Below, piece by piece: positions 35,687 to 45,601 of a stretch of 64,000 nucleotides of DNA. Every line of letters starts with the position of its first letter. The first letter of the stretch is position 1. The notes below the pieces were generated by a model. It worked only from the letters and a program-made list of their open reading frames with translations, had not been told where the DNA came from and searched no databases. The translations under genes were made by a program, and so were the position numbers. The DNA is from Bin80 sp026708685 (GTDB taxonomy: Bacteria > Bacteroidota > Rhodothermia > Rhodothermales > Bin80): positions 1-64,000 of the forward strand of contig OZ241742.1 in assembly GCA_965200955.1 (NCBI GenBank), given 5' to 3'.

Positions 35687-36505
35687 ATGAGACTGACCAC
35701 ATACGAAAAAACCGTTCAGAAGGAAGTTGACATGTGGCTGAGAGGAGATGCATCGTTTCCTTCAAGAGCGATGGATTGGCTAATGCGCCCGGTCGACTGG
35801 GCTGTTGAGCAGGGAGTTCCCACTCAACTCATGGACCAGATGAGCGAGGCTATCGGAGGATTTCTGTCCAAGCTCAATGATGCAACCAAATGGGCGGTTG
35901 ATTTGGGAGGGATTCAGTCCGAAGCCCAGAAGAAAGGGCTTGCGATTACGGATCTGAAAGATCTCCGCACGCAACCCTTGGAAACCCTAGATGAACTAGC
36001 AAAGGGGCTCTTCACCCAGAGCACCATCATTGCTGCTCTCGGCGGAGGAGGAACAGGTTTGGGAGGGGCGGCCCTGATTGCTGCGGATATTCCCCTGCTT
36101 TTTGCCATCAACCTCCATTTGATTCAACGGATTGGTGCTTCCTATGGATTTCCGATGACTGGACCAGAGCATGGCCCTGTCGTTTTGTCGATTTTCAATG
36201 CTGCAGCTGCCAATTCTCGGGAGGCACGCAGTGGTGCGTTGCATGAAATTGGAATTGCTGCTGCTTCCTACGCTGGGGGAGGAACGTATCAGGGGCGTGT
36301 ACGTGGTGTCTTTGCGGATCAATCCAGACATGTCCCCCGAGAACTGGCGAAAAATCTTGTGGGCCGAAAATTACTGCAGACGATTCCGCTTGCAGGTGCC
36401 GCAGTAGGAGCTGGAGTCAATTACTGGTTCACCAAAGAGACAGCCCAGACATCGTACATGCTGTTTAGGGCGTTGTATGTAGAGCATAAAGATCGCCTTC
36501 AGTAA
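35687..36505 (+). CDS. EcsC-family protein
   Basis: A 272-residue member of the EcsC family. An amphipathic N-terminal helix region is followed by a long glycine- and alanine-rich segment (TIIAALGGGGTGLGGAALIA then ADIPLLFAINLHLIQRIG) and the conserved IPLAGAAVGAGVNYWFTKET end. EcsC proteins are poorly understood and are linked to Ecs ABC transporters and protease maturation in Firmicutes. Start at ATG 35687; a TTG three bases upstream is equally open. It is the last housekeeping-type gene before the defence island. Confidence 0.82.
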   Translation: MRLTTYEKTVQKEVDMWLRGDASFPSRAMDWLMRPVDWAVEQGVPTQLMDQMSEAIGGFLSKLNDATKWAVDLGGIQSEAQKKGLAITDLKDLRTQPLETLDELAKGLFTQSTIIAALGGGGTGLGGAALIAADIPLLFAINLHLIQRIGASYGFPMTGPEHGPVVLSIFNAAAANSREARSGALHEIGIAAASYAGGGTYQGRVRGVFADQSRHVPRELAKNLVGRKLLQTIPLAGAAVGAGVNYWFTKETAQTSYMLFRALYVEHKDRLQ

Positions 36506-36717
36506 CTCGTGATCCATTCCCACCAAGAACAGACACATGTGATGGCAGTCCACTCATCTGATTTTTTCATGGATCATAGATGGACTGGCGATCTACGCCT
36601 AGATCATTCAATGGTAAGGGCACCTTTGCTCAACGGTGAAGATCTCTATCTTGTCTTCATGCCACTTAATGATGTTGATTGACGGTGTGAGTTTTACAAA
36701 GAAGATGGACCCGCCGC

Positions 36718-38841
36718 ATGGAGTTTGACAAACACGGCCTTTACTTTCATCATCAAATCACATTGCCATCGGATGATGTTTGGATTCCAGCGAATGAGTC
36801 CGTCTCGGTAGCTGGGCGTGATATTGGGGGGATGGTCTACACTGGAAAGAGATTAGACGGCACATACAACAAAAATAGTGATTCCGTCATTGATCCAAGT
36901 TTACCTGTGAATCAGTTTACCAATCCGCTCCAATATGGATTTTCGCTTGGGCGGACTCCATGGAGATACTGTTGCATGGACCCCTTCAGGCGTGCATTAT
37001 ATCTGGAGTGGCTTGCCAGTGGTCGATCGGTTGAAGGATTTGATGATAGCTATATCTGCCTGTATTTCTTCGGATTAGAACGACGATTTTTCCTTGATTC
37101 GCCCTCAAAAAAGGAGCAACGAATGATTCTTTCTGAGGCGAAGAGACTGTTAAGGATATACAAGGGAAAACACAAGGGCAAATATGCAGAGAGAAGACTG
37201 ATCAGGTTTATCCAAACCGCAATCCCCATCGTGTCCGATGAAACTGAAATCAAGCCACGGTTTCAGAACCTGCGGTTTGGAGGAAGGCCATCTCTGGATC
37301 TATCGGTCGCGATCAAAAGGTTCATCAATGCCAATGGCGCACTGAATGCGGAGTGGTATCTGGTCTTGTATGCGATGCATCCCAAGACGAAGTTTCCAGC
37401 TGGGACAAGACGAGTATTCCCCGAATTTAGGGCTTTATTCAAACACTTTTTTGACAAGGAATTTCCAAATGGATTATCTATTCCTATGACGAATGCACTG
37501 ATACACCCCATCTATGAGGCAAAGGAGCAACAATTCTCAGTGGATCTCAGTCGTTATTTTGGCAAGGTGCCAGATCTCACCAGCATTTATGCATTGGAAA
37601 ATCAGGTGATGAAAATGATTGATCATGTATCGGATCAGCTGACCGATTATCGACGGTATAAGTCTACAGCTGAAGGTAAGAATTTTCCGATGAAAGCCTT
37701 CAAATTGCTTCCATCAAGTATCCGATCACAGTTCACACCAGTGGAGTTAAAAAAATTAAAAAACCTGATAGAATCAGCCATTCGCTCTAAAAAGAAACTT
37801 CGGCTGAGAGATTTGGTGAAAGCGATCAACCCGGATTATCGCTTCCAAATTCAAAAACTTCAATTATCTAGACTTTCTGAATCACTCCAAGTTCTTTGCT
37901 ACGGAATCATACCTGATTACTCGTTTGAATGGACGGATATTGATGTGGGTGAATACGTCTTTGTTTTTGAGCTCCCCCAAGATTCTCCACCTCGCACGGA
38001 GGTGAGCAAGGAATACAAACAGGCCATCCTTTGCATGATGGCTGGTGTGATGGTCGCCCATAAAAAAGATGACTGGATTAACTCTACCGATGAAGTTTTC
38101 TTGGAATCCTATGTTCAATCGGTTCCGTTAACCCACGAGGAGCAGCTTCGCCTCTCCAAGAATCTGGAGTATATGATCCAATTTATCCCAACCATGGAAT
38201 GGTTTCGTCAGATCCTGAAAATATCTCCCAAGAAAAACCATCATCGAGCCGCAGAGATGGCACTTTGCATCGCCATGGTCAATGGTAAAGCTGAGCCTGA
38301 TCAGATCAAGATGATCCAGAAAATTTACAAGGCAGTCGGGCTCAAACCTGATACGATTTATTCTGATTTACATGCTATTTCGGCATCGGGGAAGCTCGAA
38401 ACCATCATTCTTGAACAAAATCAGAGCAAGCATTTCAAAGTTCCAGCCCCCGCAGCTCCTGACCAGCCGGTGGTCTTGGATGAGGAGCACATTGCCTCTC
38501 TAAAATCGGAGACGAAGCAGGTATTTACCCTTTTAGGTGAGATCTTTGAGGACCAGAACGATAGTGAAGTGGATCAACAGGATCAAGAAGAAGCTCCCGA
38601 AATCTTTGAAGGCTTGGATCAAGCACACTCGGCTCTGCTCACGGAATTGCTCGCAAGAGATGCAATGGACGAATCCGAATTTACTGGATTGACATCGCAA
38701 CTGAAATTGATGAAGGAGGGAGCCCTTGAAACGCTGAATGAATGGTCGTTTGATCAATTTGATGATCTGCTGATTGATGACCATGAGGGTTTTGAGATCA
38801 ACCCTGAAATCAGGAATATCTTGCAACCAAAAGATTCCTGA
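36718..38841 (+). CDS. sngA: TerB-domain protein of a Shango-type defence system
   Basis: A 707-residue protein beginning with a TerB-N-like domain (about 25-260: WIPANESVSVAGRDIGGMVY, TPWRYCCMDPFRRALYLEWL, DDSYICLYFFGLERRF). A TerB-like helical segment lies at about 430-570 (QAILCMMAGVMVAHKKDDWI) and a TerB-C-like acidic end follows. It is the first of three genes whose order and types (TerB protein, BrxD-like ATPase, Lhr-like helicase) match the Shango antiphage system. Its role is not settled; TerB domains may sense membrane or metal state. Spacing to the next gene is 45 bp. ATG 36718 is the only plausible start. Confidence 0.82.
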   Translation: MEFDKHGLYFHHQITLPSDDVWIPANESVSVAGRDIGGMVYTGKRLDGTYNKNSDSVIDPSLPVNQFTNPLQYGFSLGRTPWRYCCMDPFRRALYLEWLASGRSVEGFDDSYICLYFFGLERRFFLDSPSKKEQRMILSEAKRLLRIYKGKHKGKYAERRLIRFIQTAIPIVSDETEIKPRFQNLRFGGRPSLDLSVAIKRFINANGALNAEWYLVLYAMHPKTKFPAGTRRVFPEFRALFKHFFDKEFPNGLSIPMTNALIHPIYEAKEQQFSVDLSRYFGKVPDLTSIYALENQVMKMIDHVSDQLTDYRRYKSTAEGKNFPMKAFKLLPSSIRSQFTPVELKKLKNLIESAIRSKKKLRLRDLVKAINPDYRFQIQKLQLSRLSESLQVLCYGIIPDYSFEWTDIDVGEYVFVFELPQDSPPRTEVSKEYKQAILCMMAGVMVAHKKDDWINSTDEVFLESYVQSVPLTHEEQLRLSKNLEYMIQFIPTMEWFRQILKISPKKNHHRAAEMALCIAMVNGKAEPDQIKMIQKIYKAVGLKPDTIYSDLHAISASGKLETIILEQNQSKHFKVPAPAAPDQPVVLDEEHIASLKSETKQVFTLLGEIFEDQNDSEVDQQDQEEAPEIFEGLDQAHSALLTELLARDAMDESEFTGLTSQLKLMKEGALETLNEWSFDQFDDLLIDDHEGFEINPEIRNILQPKDS

Positions 38842-38886
38842 CCACTTTAACCCAATCCTTTCCATCCAAGAAGCTGATTATTTTTC

Positions 38887-40176
38887 ATGAAGAAACCCCA
38901 CATCAAGAATCGTGACCGCGATGCAATCATGCAGTCATTAAGAGCAGGGGTTGTTCCCAAACTTGGACTGCGGTATATTCAGGTTGGTCGAAAACTTGAA
39001 CTCAGTGAGTTGATCCGTGACCTTGAACGTAACCGATCGGGTGGGGCTTCCATTCGATTTATCATTGGCGAGTATGGATCTGGGAAAACCTTTTTCATGA
39101 ATCTGGTTCGTCTCATTGCCTTGGAGGAAGGAATGGTCACGCTTTCGGCAGACCTCTCTCCCGTACGCCGTCTGCAGGCAACGGGGGGACAGGCACGATC
39201 ACTTTACGCAGAACTCGCCAGAAATGCATCAACGCGTACCAAACCCAATGGAGGTGCGATCGGATCAGTTGTTGAACGTTTTGCAGGCCAAATTCTACAG
39301 AGATCAATCAGGGAAGGCGTTAAGTCTGAAGAGTTGATCCATGAACAGCTCTCTCATTTACAAGAACTCACAGGGGGGTATGACTTTGCAGCGGTGATTG
39401 CCCGTTATCTGGATGGATTCAACAGTGGGAATGAGAAACTGTGTTCCAATGCTCTTCGTTGGCTACGGGCGGAATACTCCACAAAAACGGAGGCACGGAA
39501 AGCACTTGGGGTCAGAACCATTGTCAATGACAGCAATGTTTATGATCATCTGAAATTGTTTTCATTGTTCGTTCGTGAAGCTGGGTACAAGGGTTTATTG
39601 GTGACGCTTGATGAAATGGTCAATTTGTATAAACTGACATCAACGCCAGCCAGAAAGGCAAACTTTGAACAAATTTTAAGGATCCTCAACGATGTGCTTC
39701 AGGGCAATACCAGTTACATCAGTTTTCTGATGGCGGGTACACCAGAGTTTTTGATGGATCCGCGGAGAGGATTGTATAGTTATGAAGCACTCCAGACCAG
39801 ATTGATGGAAAACCCATTTGCAAAGGATGGTCTTGTTGATATGTCGGGTCCTGTGATCCGACTTGCGAGTTTAACTCAGGAAGAGATTTTCGTACTCCTC
39901 TCCAATATTCGAACCGTAGTCCAAGGAGAAGATTCTGCTCTTGGTGATGATGCCCTCAAGGCATTTATGACTCACTGCTCCAAGCGAATTGGGAATGCCT
40001 ATTTTCGAACTCCTCGGAATACCGTCAAAGCATTCGTGAATCTACTGGCGGTTCTGGAGCAAAACCCTGAAACCAGCTGGGAGACATTGATTGGAACTGT
40101 GGAAGTGGAAAGTGATGAATTCTTGAGTTCCCCTAGTAAACCATCCGATGATGAGCTTGCCTCCTTCAAGCTCTGA
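38887..40176 (+). CDS. sngB: BrxD-like ATP-binding protein of Shango-type system
   Basis: A 429-residue P-loop ATPase of the DUF2791/BrxD type. Walker A is GEYGSGKT (61-68), a Walker B-like LLVTLDEMVNLY follows near residue 240, and a sensor region includes SFLMAGTPEF. BrxD proteins also occur in some BREX systems, but no pglZ, brxC or methylase is nearby, and the TerB gene upstream with the helicase downstream fits Shango instead. Its 3' end overlaps the helicase gene by 29 bases, which implies coupled translation. Confidence 0.85.
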   Translation: MKKPHIKNRDRDAIMQSLRAGVVPKLGLRYIQVGRKLELSELIRDLERNRSGGASIRFIIGEYGSGKTFFMNLVRLIALEEGMVTLSADLSPVRRLQATGGQARSLYAELARNASTRTKPNGGAIGSVVERFAGQILQRSIREGVKSEELIHEQLSHLQELTGGYDFAAVIARYLDGFNSGNEKLCSNALRWLRAEYSTKTEARKALGVRTIVNDSNVYDHLKLFSLFVREAGYKGLLVTLDEMVNLYKLTSTPARKANFEQILRILNDVLQGNTSYISFLMAGTPEFLMDPRRGLYSYEALQTRLMENPFAKDGLVDMSGPVIRLASLTQEEIFVLLSNIRTVVQGEDSALGDDALKAFMTHCSKRIGNAYFRTPRNTVKAFVNLLAVLEQNPETSWETLIGTVEVESDEFLSSPSKPSDDELASFKL

Positions 40177-42376
40177 ATCATCGCAGGGATTCGACCGCTT
40201 GGCAGAGCCCGTCCAGCGGTGGATATGGCATCAAGGCTGGGAGACGCTTCATGAAATTCAAGAGCGTTCCATTTCTGCAATCTTAGATCATGAGCGTGAT
40301 GTCATCATTGCGGCAGCCACAGCACAGGGGAAGACAGAAGCTGCCTTCCTTCCATTGGTCTCTTCGGTTCTACATGCATCAGAAAAAACTGGATTTGATC
40401 TGGTCTATCTGAGTCCTCTTAAGGCACTAATCAATGATCAGTTTGAGCGCTTGCAGGATTTAGGTGAGAGGGCAGATCTGCCGGTATATCCATGGCATGG
40501 GGATATTTCACTGAATATCAAGCAGCGAGCTCGGAGGAAACCTCGGGGGATTCTGATGATCACCCCCGAGTCGCTGGAGGCGTTTTTTATTCTACGGGGA
40601 CATGAAGTGCCCAGAGTGTTTCAAGGGGTTCAGGCAGTTGTGATTGATGAATTACATGCGTTTTTAGGCAATGAACGCGGGATCCATGTACGCTCTCTTT
40701 TAACTCGTATGGAGCAGTCAACGGGGCGAAGGATCCGCCGAGTAGGTTTGTCGGCCACTTTGCAAGACATGCATCTAGTTCGTGAGTATCTACGTCCTGA
40801 GGATCCGAAAGATGTGGATGTTTTGGAGGATAAGGCATCTCAATTTTGGCTCAAGGCCCAGATTCGTGGCTATCTGAAAAAAGGACAGGTGTCCGATGAG
40901 AAGGACCCCGATGATCATGATAGACAGACCCATGAAGTGGTCAAGCATCTTAGTAAGACATTGAGGGGAAAACGAAATCTCATTTTTGCAGGCTCTCGTC
41001 AAAATGTTGAGTTTTATGCGGATGCCCTTCGTCAATACTCAGAAAAAAATCGTTGGCCGCTGGAATTTTTCCCTCATCATGCCAGCCTCTCCAAGGATCA
41101 TCGAATGGGCTTGGAAGAGCGTCTTAAATCGCATCCAGCTACGACAGCCGTGTGCACAACCACATTGGAACTTGGGATTGATATCGGAGAGATTGAAAGT
41201 GTGGCCCAGATTGGTCCTGCTTTTTCGGTTTCTTCACTACGTCAGAGGCTTGGTCGTTCTGGTCGTCGCAAGGATGTGCCTGCAGTTTTACGGATATATC
41301 AGATAGAGACCGACCCAGGGTCGGATTCCCATCTCCTTGATCGTTTATTTCTTGGGCTGATCCAGTCCATTGCGATGATGGAACTGCTCCGACAGAAATG
41401 GTGTGAGCCTCCTTCCCCACAGGCATTACATCTCTCTACACTTACCCATCAGATTCTTTCCGTGATTGCAGAACATGGAGGAACGAGTGCAAGTCATTTG
41501 TACGAAACGCTCTGCCTGCGAGGCCCATTTTTAAGAGTCACTCGTTCCCTTTTTGCCCGTCTACTGAGACAGATTGGATCTCCAGATGTCGCATTGATTG
41601 AGCAGGGTGCTGATGGAACACTTCTTCTTGGAAAAGCAGGGGAGCGAATCACGGAGCATTACAGCTTTTATGCGGTATTTCAAACGCCCGAGGAATATAG
41701 AATCATTGCGGACCATCAGGAACTGGGGACATTACCGATTTCAATGGTCTTAACTCAGGACATGACCATTGTGTTTTCTGGAAGGCGTTGGAGAATCGTT
41801 CGGATTCATGATCGCGAAAAGATCATTGAAGTCACTTCTGATCGTGTTGGAAAGCCACTGTCCTTCGGGGGTGAGGGTGGACTCCTTCACGATAGGATCG
41901 TCGCTGAGATGCGAAATGTACTCAAAGGTACAGAGGTTCCAGTGTATTTGGATGCTATGGCAACTGAGCTACTTGAAGATGCACGTGTAACGTTTCAGCG
42001 TTTGAATTTAGATGAGACTTATGTTGTAAAGATTGGAGAGCGACATGCACTGATTGCTACTTGGGTTGGGACTATCAAATCATCTACTCTTGCTTTAGTT
42101 CTAAGTGGCATGGGGTACAGCGTAGATTGTTATGACGGTTTTCTTGATGTCACATGGACATCAGAATTGCCTCCAGTGATGATTGCATTGAGTCAGATTG
42201 CTCATTCAGACGCATCCATCTGCCAACAGAGTATTTCACCAAAGGCAACTCTTCAAACTGAAAAATTCCATCGTTTTTTGAGCACAGACCTATTGATGGA
42301 GGATGCGGCCAGCAGCAGGCTTGATTTTGAGGCGATGCCTACACTGGCCCGAACATTGATCAGCTCTATTCAGTAA
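40148..42376 (+). CDS. sngC: Lhr-like DEAD/DEAH helicase of Shango-type system
   Basis: A 742-residue superfamily 2 helicase. Motif I is AATAQGKT (56-63), motif II DELH (167-170), motif III GLSATL; the second RecA domain shows TTTLELGIDIGEIESVAQIG and motif VI QRLGRSGRR. The C-terminal 350 residues resemble the winged-helix and beta-barrel parts of Lhr-type helicases. Start at ATG 40148 or 40151, inside the end of the ATPase gene. As the third gene it probably unwinds or translocates on invading DNA. All three genes are intact. Confidence 0.86.
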   Translation: MMSLPPSSSESSQGFDRLAEPVQRWIWHQGWETLHEIQERSISAILDHERDVIIAAATAQGKTEAAFLPLVSSVLHASEKTGFDLVYLSPLKALINDQFERLQDLGERADLPVYPWHGDISLNIKQRARRKPRGILMITPESLEAFFILRGHEVPRVFQGVQAVVIDELHAFLGNERGIHVRSLLTRMEQSTGRRIRRVGLSATLQDMHLVREYLRPEDPKDVDVLEDKASQFWLKAQIRGYLKKGQVSDEKDPDDHDRQTHEVVKHLSKTLRGKRNLIFAGSRQNVEFYADALRQYSEKNRWPLEFFPHHASLSKDHRMGLEERLKSHPATTAVCTTTLELGIDIGEIESVAQIGPAFSVSSLRQRLGRSGRRKDVPAVLRIYQIETDPGSDSHLLDRLFLGLIQSIAMMELLRQKWCEPPSPQALHLSTLTHQILSVIAEHGGTSASHLYETLCLRGPFLRVTRSLFARLLRQIGSPDVALIEQGADGTLLLGKAGERITEHYSFYAVFQTPEEYRIIADHQELGTLPISMVLTQDMTIVFSGRRWRIVRIHDREKIIEVTSDRVGKPLSFGGEGGLLHDRIVAEMRNVLKGTEVPVYLDAMATELLEDARVTFQRLNLDETYVVKIGERHALIATWVGTIKSSTLALVLSGMGYSVDCYDGFLDVTWTSELPPVMIALSQIAHSDASICQQSISPKATLQTEKFHRFLSTDLLMEDAASSRLDFEAMPTLARTLISSIQ

Positions 42377-43080
42377 GCAAATCCTGGAATCTTTCATCAA
42401 GAATATTTAAAGTGGCATGATGCCTCAAAAAATTCCCGAAAAATGAGGATAGGGGAAGGTGTGTAATTATATGACGACACATGACGAATTTTGATAAAAT
42501 GATAGACCTACAAATATGGAATTCTCATAAATGAGATTGAAAAATACTTTGCATCCAGATATGCCAACAATCCAAGCAGATGTCTTAGTACAGCAAGATT
42601 AATCTTTTACACTACATGCCTCGCAAATTTCACGATTATTATTGATGAGCGACTGCATGTGAAACTGTTCTTTTCAAATGAGGCTTGCAGTCACATTTAA
42701 GGTACATTAATCAACTCCTTCTCTCATTAATGTATCCTTTTTGATTTAGCGGTGTGTGCTTGATTTTGTTTTTCGGGACGACCATTCTACTATCTCAATC
42801 TATTGAGTCATCACCGAGGATCACACCTGTTTGCGACTATTGCGAGTGTAAGTTTGATTTCTAGCGGTAGCGATTCGTGGGTGATGTAATTGACTACGGA
42901 GATGGTGGAAGTGGCCTCTGGACTGCTAGTGGATCATAGTCAGGATCGTTATGCGGTATGAAGATGTATTAATGTCAGTTGCTGAAGAGCCGTTTACAAA
43001 ACCTCAAAGTCAATTCTAAATATGTATCTCAAATTCTCATGTCAACATTTGTACGAAAACGCGTAGGTTTGCAGAAGCCC
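42377..43080. other. Gene-free stretch with one MITE-like repeat
   Basis: About 700 bp downstream of the helicase. A short stem (GGCATGATGCC, 42414-42424) near the gene end may help termination. The MITE-like unit at 42986-43082 is listed separately. No gene is supported. Confidence 0.4.
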
Positions 43081-43082
43081 CT
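42986..43082 (-). repeat. MITE-like unit, copy 2
   Basis: About 97 bp with ends AGAGCCGTTTACAAAACCT and AGGTTTGCAGAAGCCCCT. In reverse orientation these match the ends of the unit at 19347-19440. One end abuts the stop codon of the broken aspartic protease gene, which may have been placed there by the insertion. Confidence 0.45.
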
Positions 43083-43484
43083 AGTTACTTAATATGATTT
43101 GTTGCCCAAATAATGTAATATGAAAGAGCGAAAGAAAATCCATTCCTAATAAAACGTCACATTTAGATGATTGATAGGGCATTTGAGAAACATTCAGACT
43201 TGTACCTGAGGTATATACAGAGTGAGAACCAGTTTCAATTGGGATCCTGAGATCTACATGAAATTCATCACTATGTGTGATGTGTCCACTTACACTAAGG
43301 ATTGGAACAGTACCTATAGGATGAGACCTAATTGATCCACGACTTTCTGAGAAATTAATGTTCTTTGAGCACCTGTATCAAGCTGAGCGATGTAACTCAT
43401 AGGGTTATCTTGAACCCCATGACAGTATACTAAGGCATCAATAAATGCTTGATGATTGTTAATTGAAATGATTAACGAAGGCAT
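43081..43484 (-). pseudogene. Retropepsin-like aspartic protease, frameshifted
   Basis: From the ATG at 43484 (MPSLIISINNHQAFIDAL) the frame reads YIAQLDTGAQRTLISQKVVD, a retropepsin-type active site (LDTGA), and stops at 43314. In the next frame the family pattern resumes at once (PIGTVPILSVSGHITHSDEF, then KCDVLLGMDFLSLFHITLFG) and ends at 43081. One indel near 43320 thus splits it. Length, if repaired, is about 134 residues. It starts 17 bp after the 82-residue gene at 43501 and probably formed a two-gene unit with it. Confidence 0.7.
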
Positions 43485-43500
43485 AGAATGTAGACAAACT

Positions 43501-43749
43501 CTATTGTACAGGAAAATACCCTGCAAATCCAAGATCAATAGGCATTTGTCCAACTCGATGAAGAGTGAAATTGCCCAGTCCATACTTCTCGCAGGCAATA
43601 GAGTAAGCATCACTTTCATCATTATATGCATTAATAAATTCCCCATCGTGCATCAAGATTATCTTGCCAAGATAGGATGCTTCAAACTCTTTTTGTCGAG
43701 CTTGATAAGCAGCGTTATTTTCTGCAATTTGCTTTCGTATGTCGGCCAT
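43501..43749 (-). CDS. DUF5678-like small protein paired with aspartic protease
   Basis: An 82-residue protein: a charged helix (MADIRKQIAENNAAYQARQK) followed by a small beta-rich unit (YLGKIILMHDGEFINAYNDE, DAYSIACEKYGLGNFTLHRV) of the kind annotated DUF5678, where a Y-x-G-K start and an HDGE turn are typical. It ends in GFAGYFPVQ. Directly downstream is the broken retropepsin-like gene. I recall this pairing from other bacterial genomes, but cannot confirm it here. Function unknown. Confidence 0.6.
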   Translation of the reverse strand: MADIRKQIAENNAAYQARQKEFEASYLGKIILMHDGEFINAYNDESDAYSIACEKYGLGNFTLHRVGQMPIDLGFAGYFPVQ

Positions 43750-44126
43750 TGAGATACGGTTTGAGAATGTATATAGGTAAGAAAGTACTCAACAATACAA
43801 TTAGTGCAATTGTAACGTTCCCTTGACACAAGGATTCAAACAAAATCCACCAATTCAAAAAATTAATGGATTTTATTTAAAAACTGTAATACTCTAAGAA
43901 TCTACTTAGGTTCACCAATAGAGAAATTGATATTTTTATTGATGTCCAACAAAAACCCATCAGTCAACTAAGAAAATGCAGAGGCTTTGTATAAGGCTCT
44001 AAAGACATGTAAGATCGTTTAACTCTTAAGATTTATACTTGAAATACAGAAATCCATTTCCGGTTATTTTGACAATGACCTATTTTTCTTTCATTTGGAG
44101 CATATCCAATAACCACTTAAAATCTG
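43750..44126. other. AT-rich intergenic stretch
   Basis: About 375 bp of AT-rich sequence between the small-gene unit and the ISL3 element, including the left copy of the 8-bp target duplication (44119-44126). No gene seen. Confidence 0.4.
44119..44126. repeat. Target duplication, left copy
   Basis: AAAATCTG, identical to 45526-45533 on the other side of the ISL3 element. Confidence 0.85.
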
Positions 44127-45525
44127 GGGGCTTCCGTTTTTTAAGTGGGTGAAGCACGAAAAAGAGGGTAAACGATCCGTGTGAAAATTAGGTTCAAAAA
44201 GGATAGTTAAAGTATATTGGGTGTTTGACAACCAACCACCAAATTCTTTTTTTATCATGGCCTTAAAAATCACAGATATTAACGATCTTCTTGGATTAGG
44301 ATCTCCTTGGGAGATTTTGGAGATTGAGCAAGATCTCCCCAATCAAACGGCGAAGATTCATGTACAGCTTCCACCTACGATCCAGCTCTGCTGCCCGAAG
44401 TGTGGTAAGAAGTGTCCAGGTTACGATCATCGCAAGCGTAAATGGCGACACACGAAGATCTGCGATTATCGTACAGTCGTTGTGGCGAATGTCCCTCGTG
44501 TCCACTGTCCAGAACATGGAGTGATAACGATTTCAGTGCCTTGGGCAGATGCACAGGTTCAATACACGAGGCAATTTGAGGCCCATGTGATTGACTTGTT
44601 GCATGATGCAACCAGTCATCATGCGGTGGCGAAGCGTACGGGGGTGAGTTGGACGATGATCTCCAACATCGTGGACCGTGCAGTGGAGCGTGGAATCGCC
44701 CGCAAAGAGCAGGAGAAAGTGGAGCATATCTGCGTCGATGAGATTGCTTCCAAGAAAGGGCATAACTATGTGACGATCGTGTCGGATCCAGTGCGGGGCA
44801 AAGTGCTCCATGTGGCTCAGGGGCGCAAAATAAAGAGTTTAGTGTCCTATTATAATACATGTTCAACCGAGCAACTGGATGCCCTCAAGAGCGTGAGTAT
44901 GGATATGTGGCCTGCTTATATTCGTGCGACCCAATCATGCGTGCCTAATGCAGATCAAAAGATTGCATTTGATCATTTTCATGTGACAAAATACATCATA
45001 GGTGGAGTCGATACCGTTCGTAAACAGGAGAATGCGATCTTGAAGAAAGAAGGCATTTTGGATCTGGTTGGAACCAAGTATGACTGGTTAACCAACCAAG
45101 AGAATATGTCGGCAAAACAAAAGAAACGATTCTATCGGTTAAAAACAAGTTCGTTGAAAACAGCCCGTGCTTGGGCCATGAAAGAAATGAACAAGAAGCT
45201 GTGGAATTACAGGAATCGGACTTGGGCACGCAAAGGTTGGAAGCGCTGGTTGGGATGGCTTGACAGAAGTCAATTGGATCCTATGAGAAAGGTTTCTAAG
45301 ACCATCAAAAATCATCTCTGGGGAATTATGAATGCCATCATTCTCAATGTGAGTAATGGCCCAGCAGAAAGCATGAATAGTCGGATTAAAGCGATCAAAG
45401 TTCGTGCAAGAGGATTCCGAAATCAAGAGCGGTTTGCGAATGCAATTTACTTCCATCTGGGTGGTCTGGATTTATATCCAGTAGGCTATCAGAATCGGTA
45501 AACCCACCGAAAAAGTGGAAGAACC
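44127..45525 (+). mobile_element. ISL3-family insertion sequence with 8-bp target duplication
   Basis: A 1399-bp element. AAAATCTG occurs at 44119-44126 and again at 45526-45533, directly flanking it; 8 bp is the usual ISL3 duplication length. The ends form an imperfect 24-bp inverted repeat aligned without gaps (left GGGGCTTCCGTTTTTTAAGT, right complement GGTTCTTCCACTTTTTCGGT; 18 of 24 match). It carries one intact transposase gene. The clean duplication points to a simple, fairly recent insertion, 76 bp upstream of the MmeI-like gene. Confidence 0.88.
44257..45501 (+). CDS. ISL3-family transposase
   Basis: A 414-residue DDE transposase from the ATG at 44257 (MALKITDINDLLGLGSPWEI). An N-terminal zinc-ribbon (LCCPKCGKKCPGYDHRKRKW, then RVHCPEH) is followed by a helix-turn-helix (HHAVAKRTGVSWTMISNIVD). 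The catalytic core has D in HICVDEIASKKGH, D in VSMDMWPAY and E in NGPAESMNSRIKAIK. The reading frame is intact and the element is bounded by a target duplication, so it is probably active. Confidence 0.92.
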   Translation: MALKITDINDLLGLGSPWEILEIEQDLPNQTAKIHVQLPPTIQLCCPKCGKKCPGYDHRKRKWRHTKICDYRTVVVANVPRVHCPEHGVITISVPWADAQVQYTRQFEAHVIDLLHDATSHHAVAKRTGVSWTMISNIVDRAVERGIARKEQEKVEHICVDEIASKKGHNYVTIVSDPVRGKVLHVAQGRKIKSLVSYYNTCSTEQLDALKSVSMDMWPAYIRATQSCVPNADQKIAFDHFHVTKYIIGGVDTVRKQENAILKKEGILDLVGTKYDWLTNQENMSAKQKKRFYRLKTSSLKTARAWAMKEMNKKLWNYRNRTWARKGWKRWLGWLDRSQLDPMRKVSKTIKNHLWGIMNAIILNVSNGPAESMNSRIKAIKVRARGFRNQERFANAIYFHLGGLDLYPVGYQNR

Positions 45526-45533
45526 AAAATCTG
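45526..45533. repeat. Target duplication, right copy
   Basis: AAAATCTG, identical to 44119-44126. Confidence 0.85.
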
Positions 45534-45601
45534 AAGCCTCTCCTAGAAAACGGAATCACTATTATTTGGGGATGTCCCATAGTCTTAATTCAATTTAATT
45601 C

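Noticed and set aside
36718..42376. BREX system because of the BrxD-like ATPase and Lhr-like helicase
   Set aside because: No pglZ, brxC, methylase or Lon-like gene is nearby, and a TerB-domain gene leads the unit, which fits Shango better.
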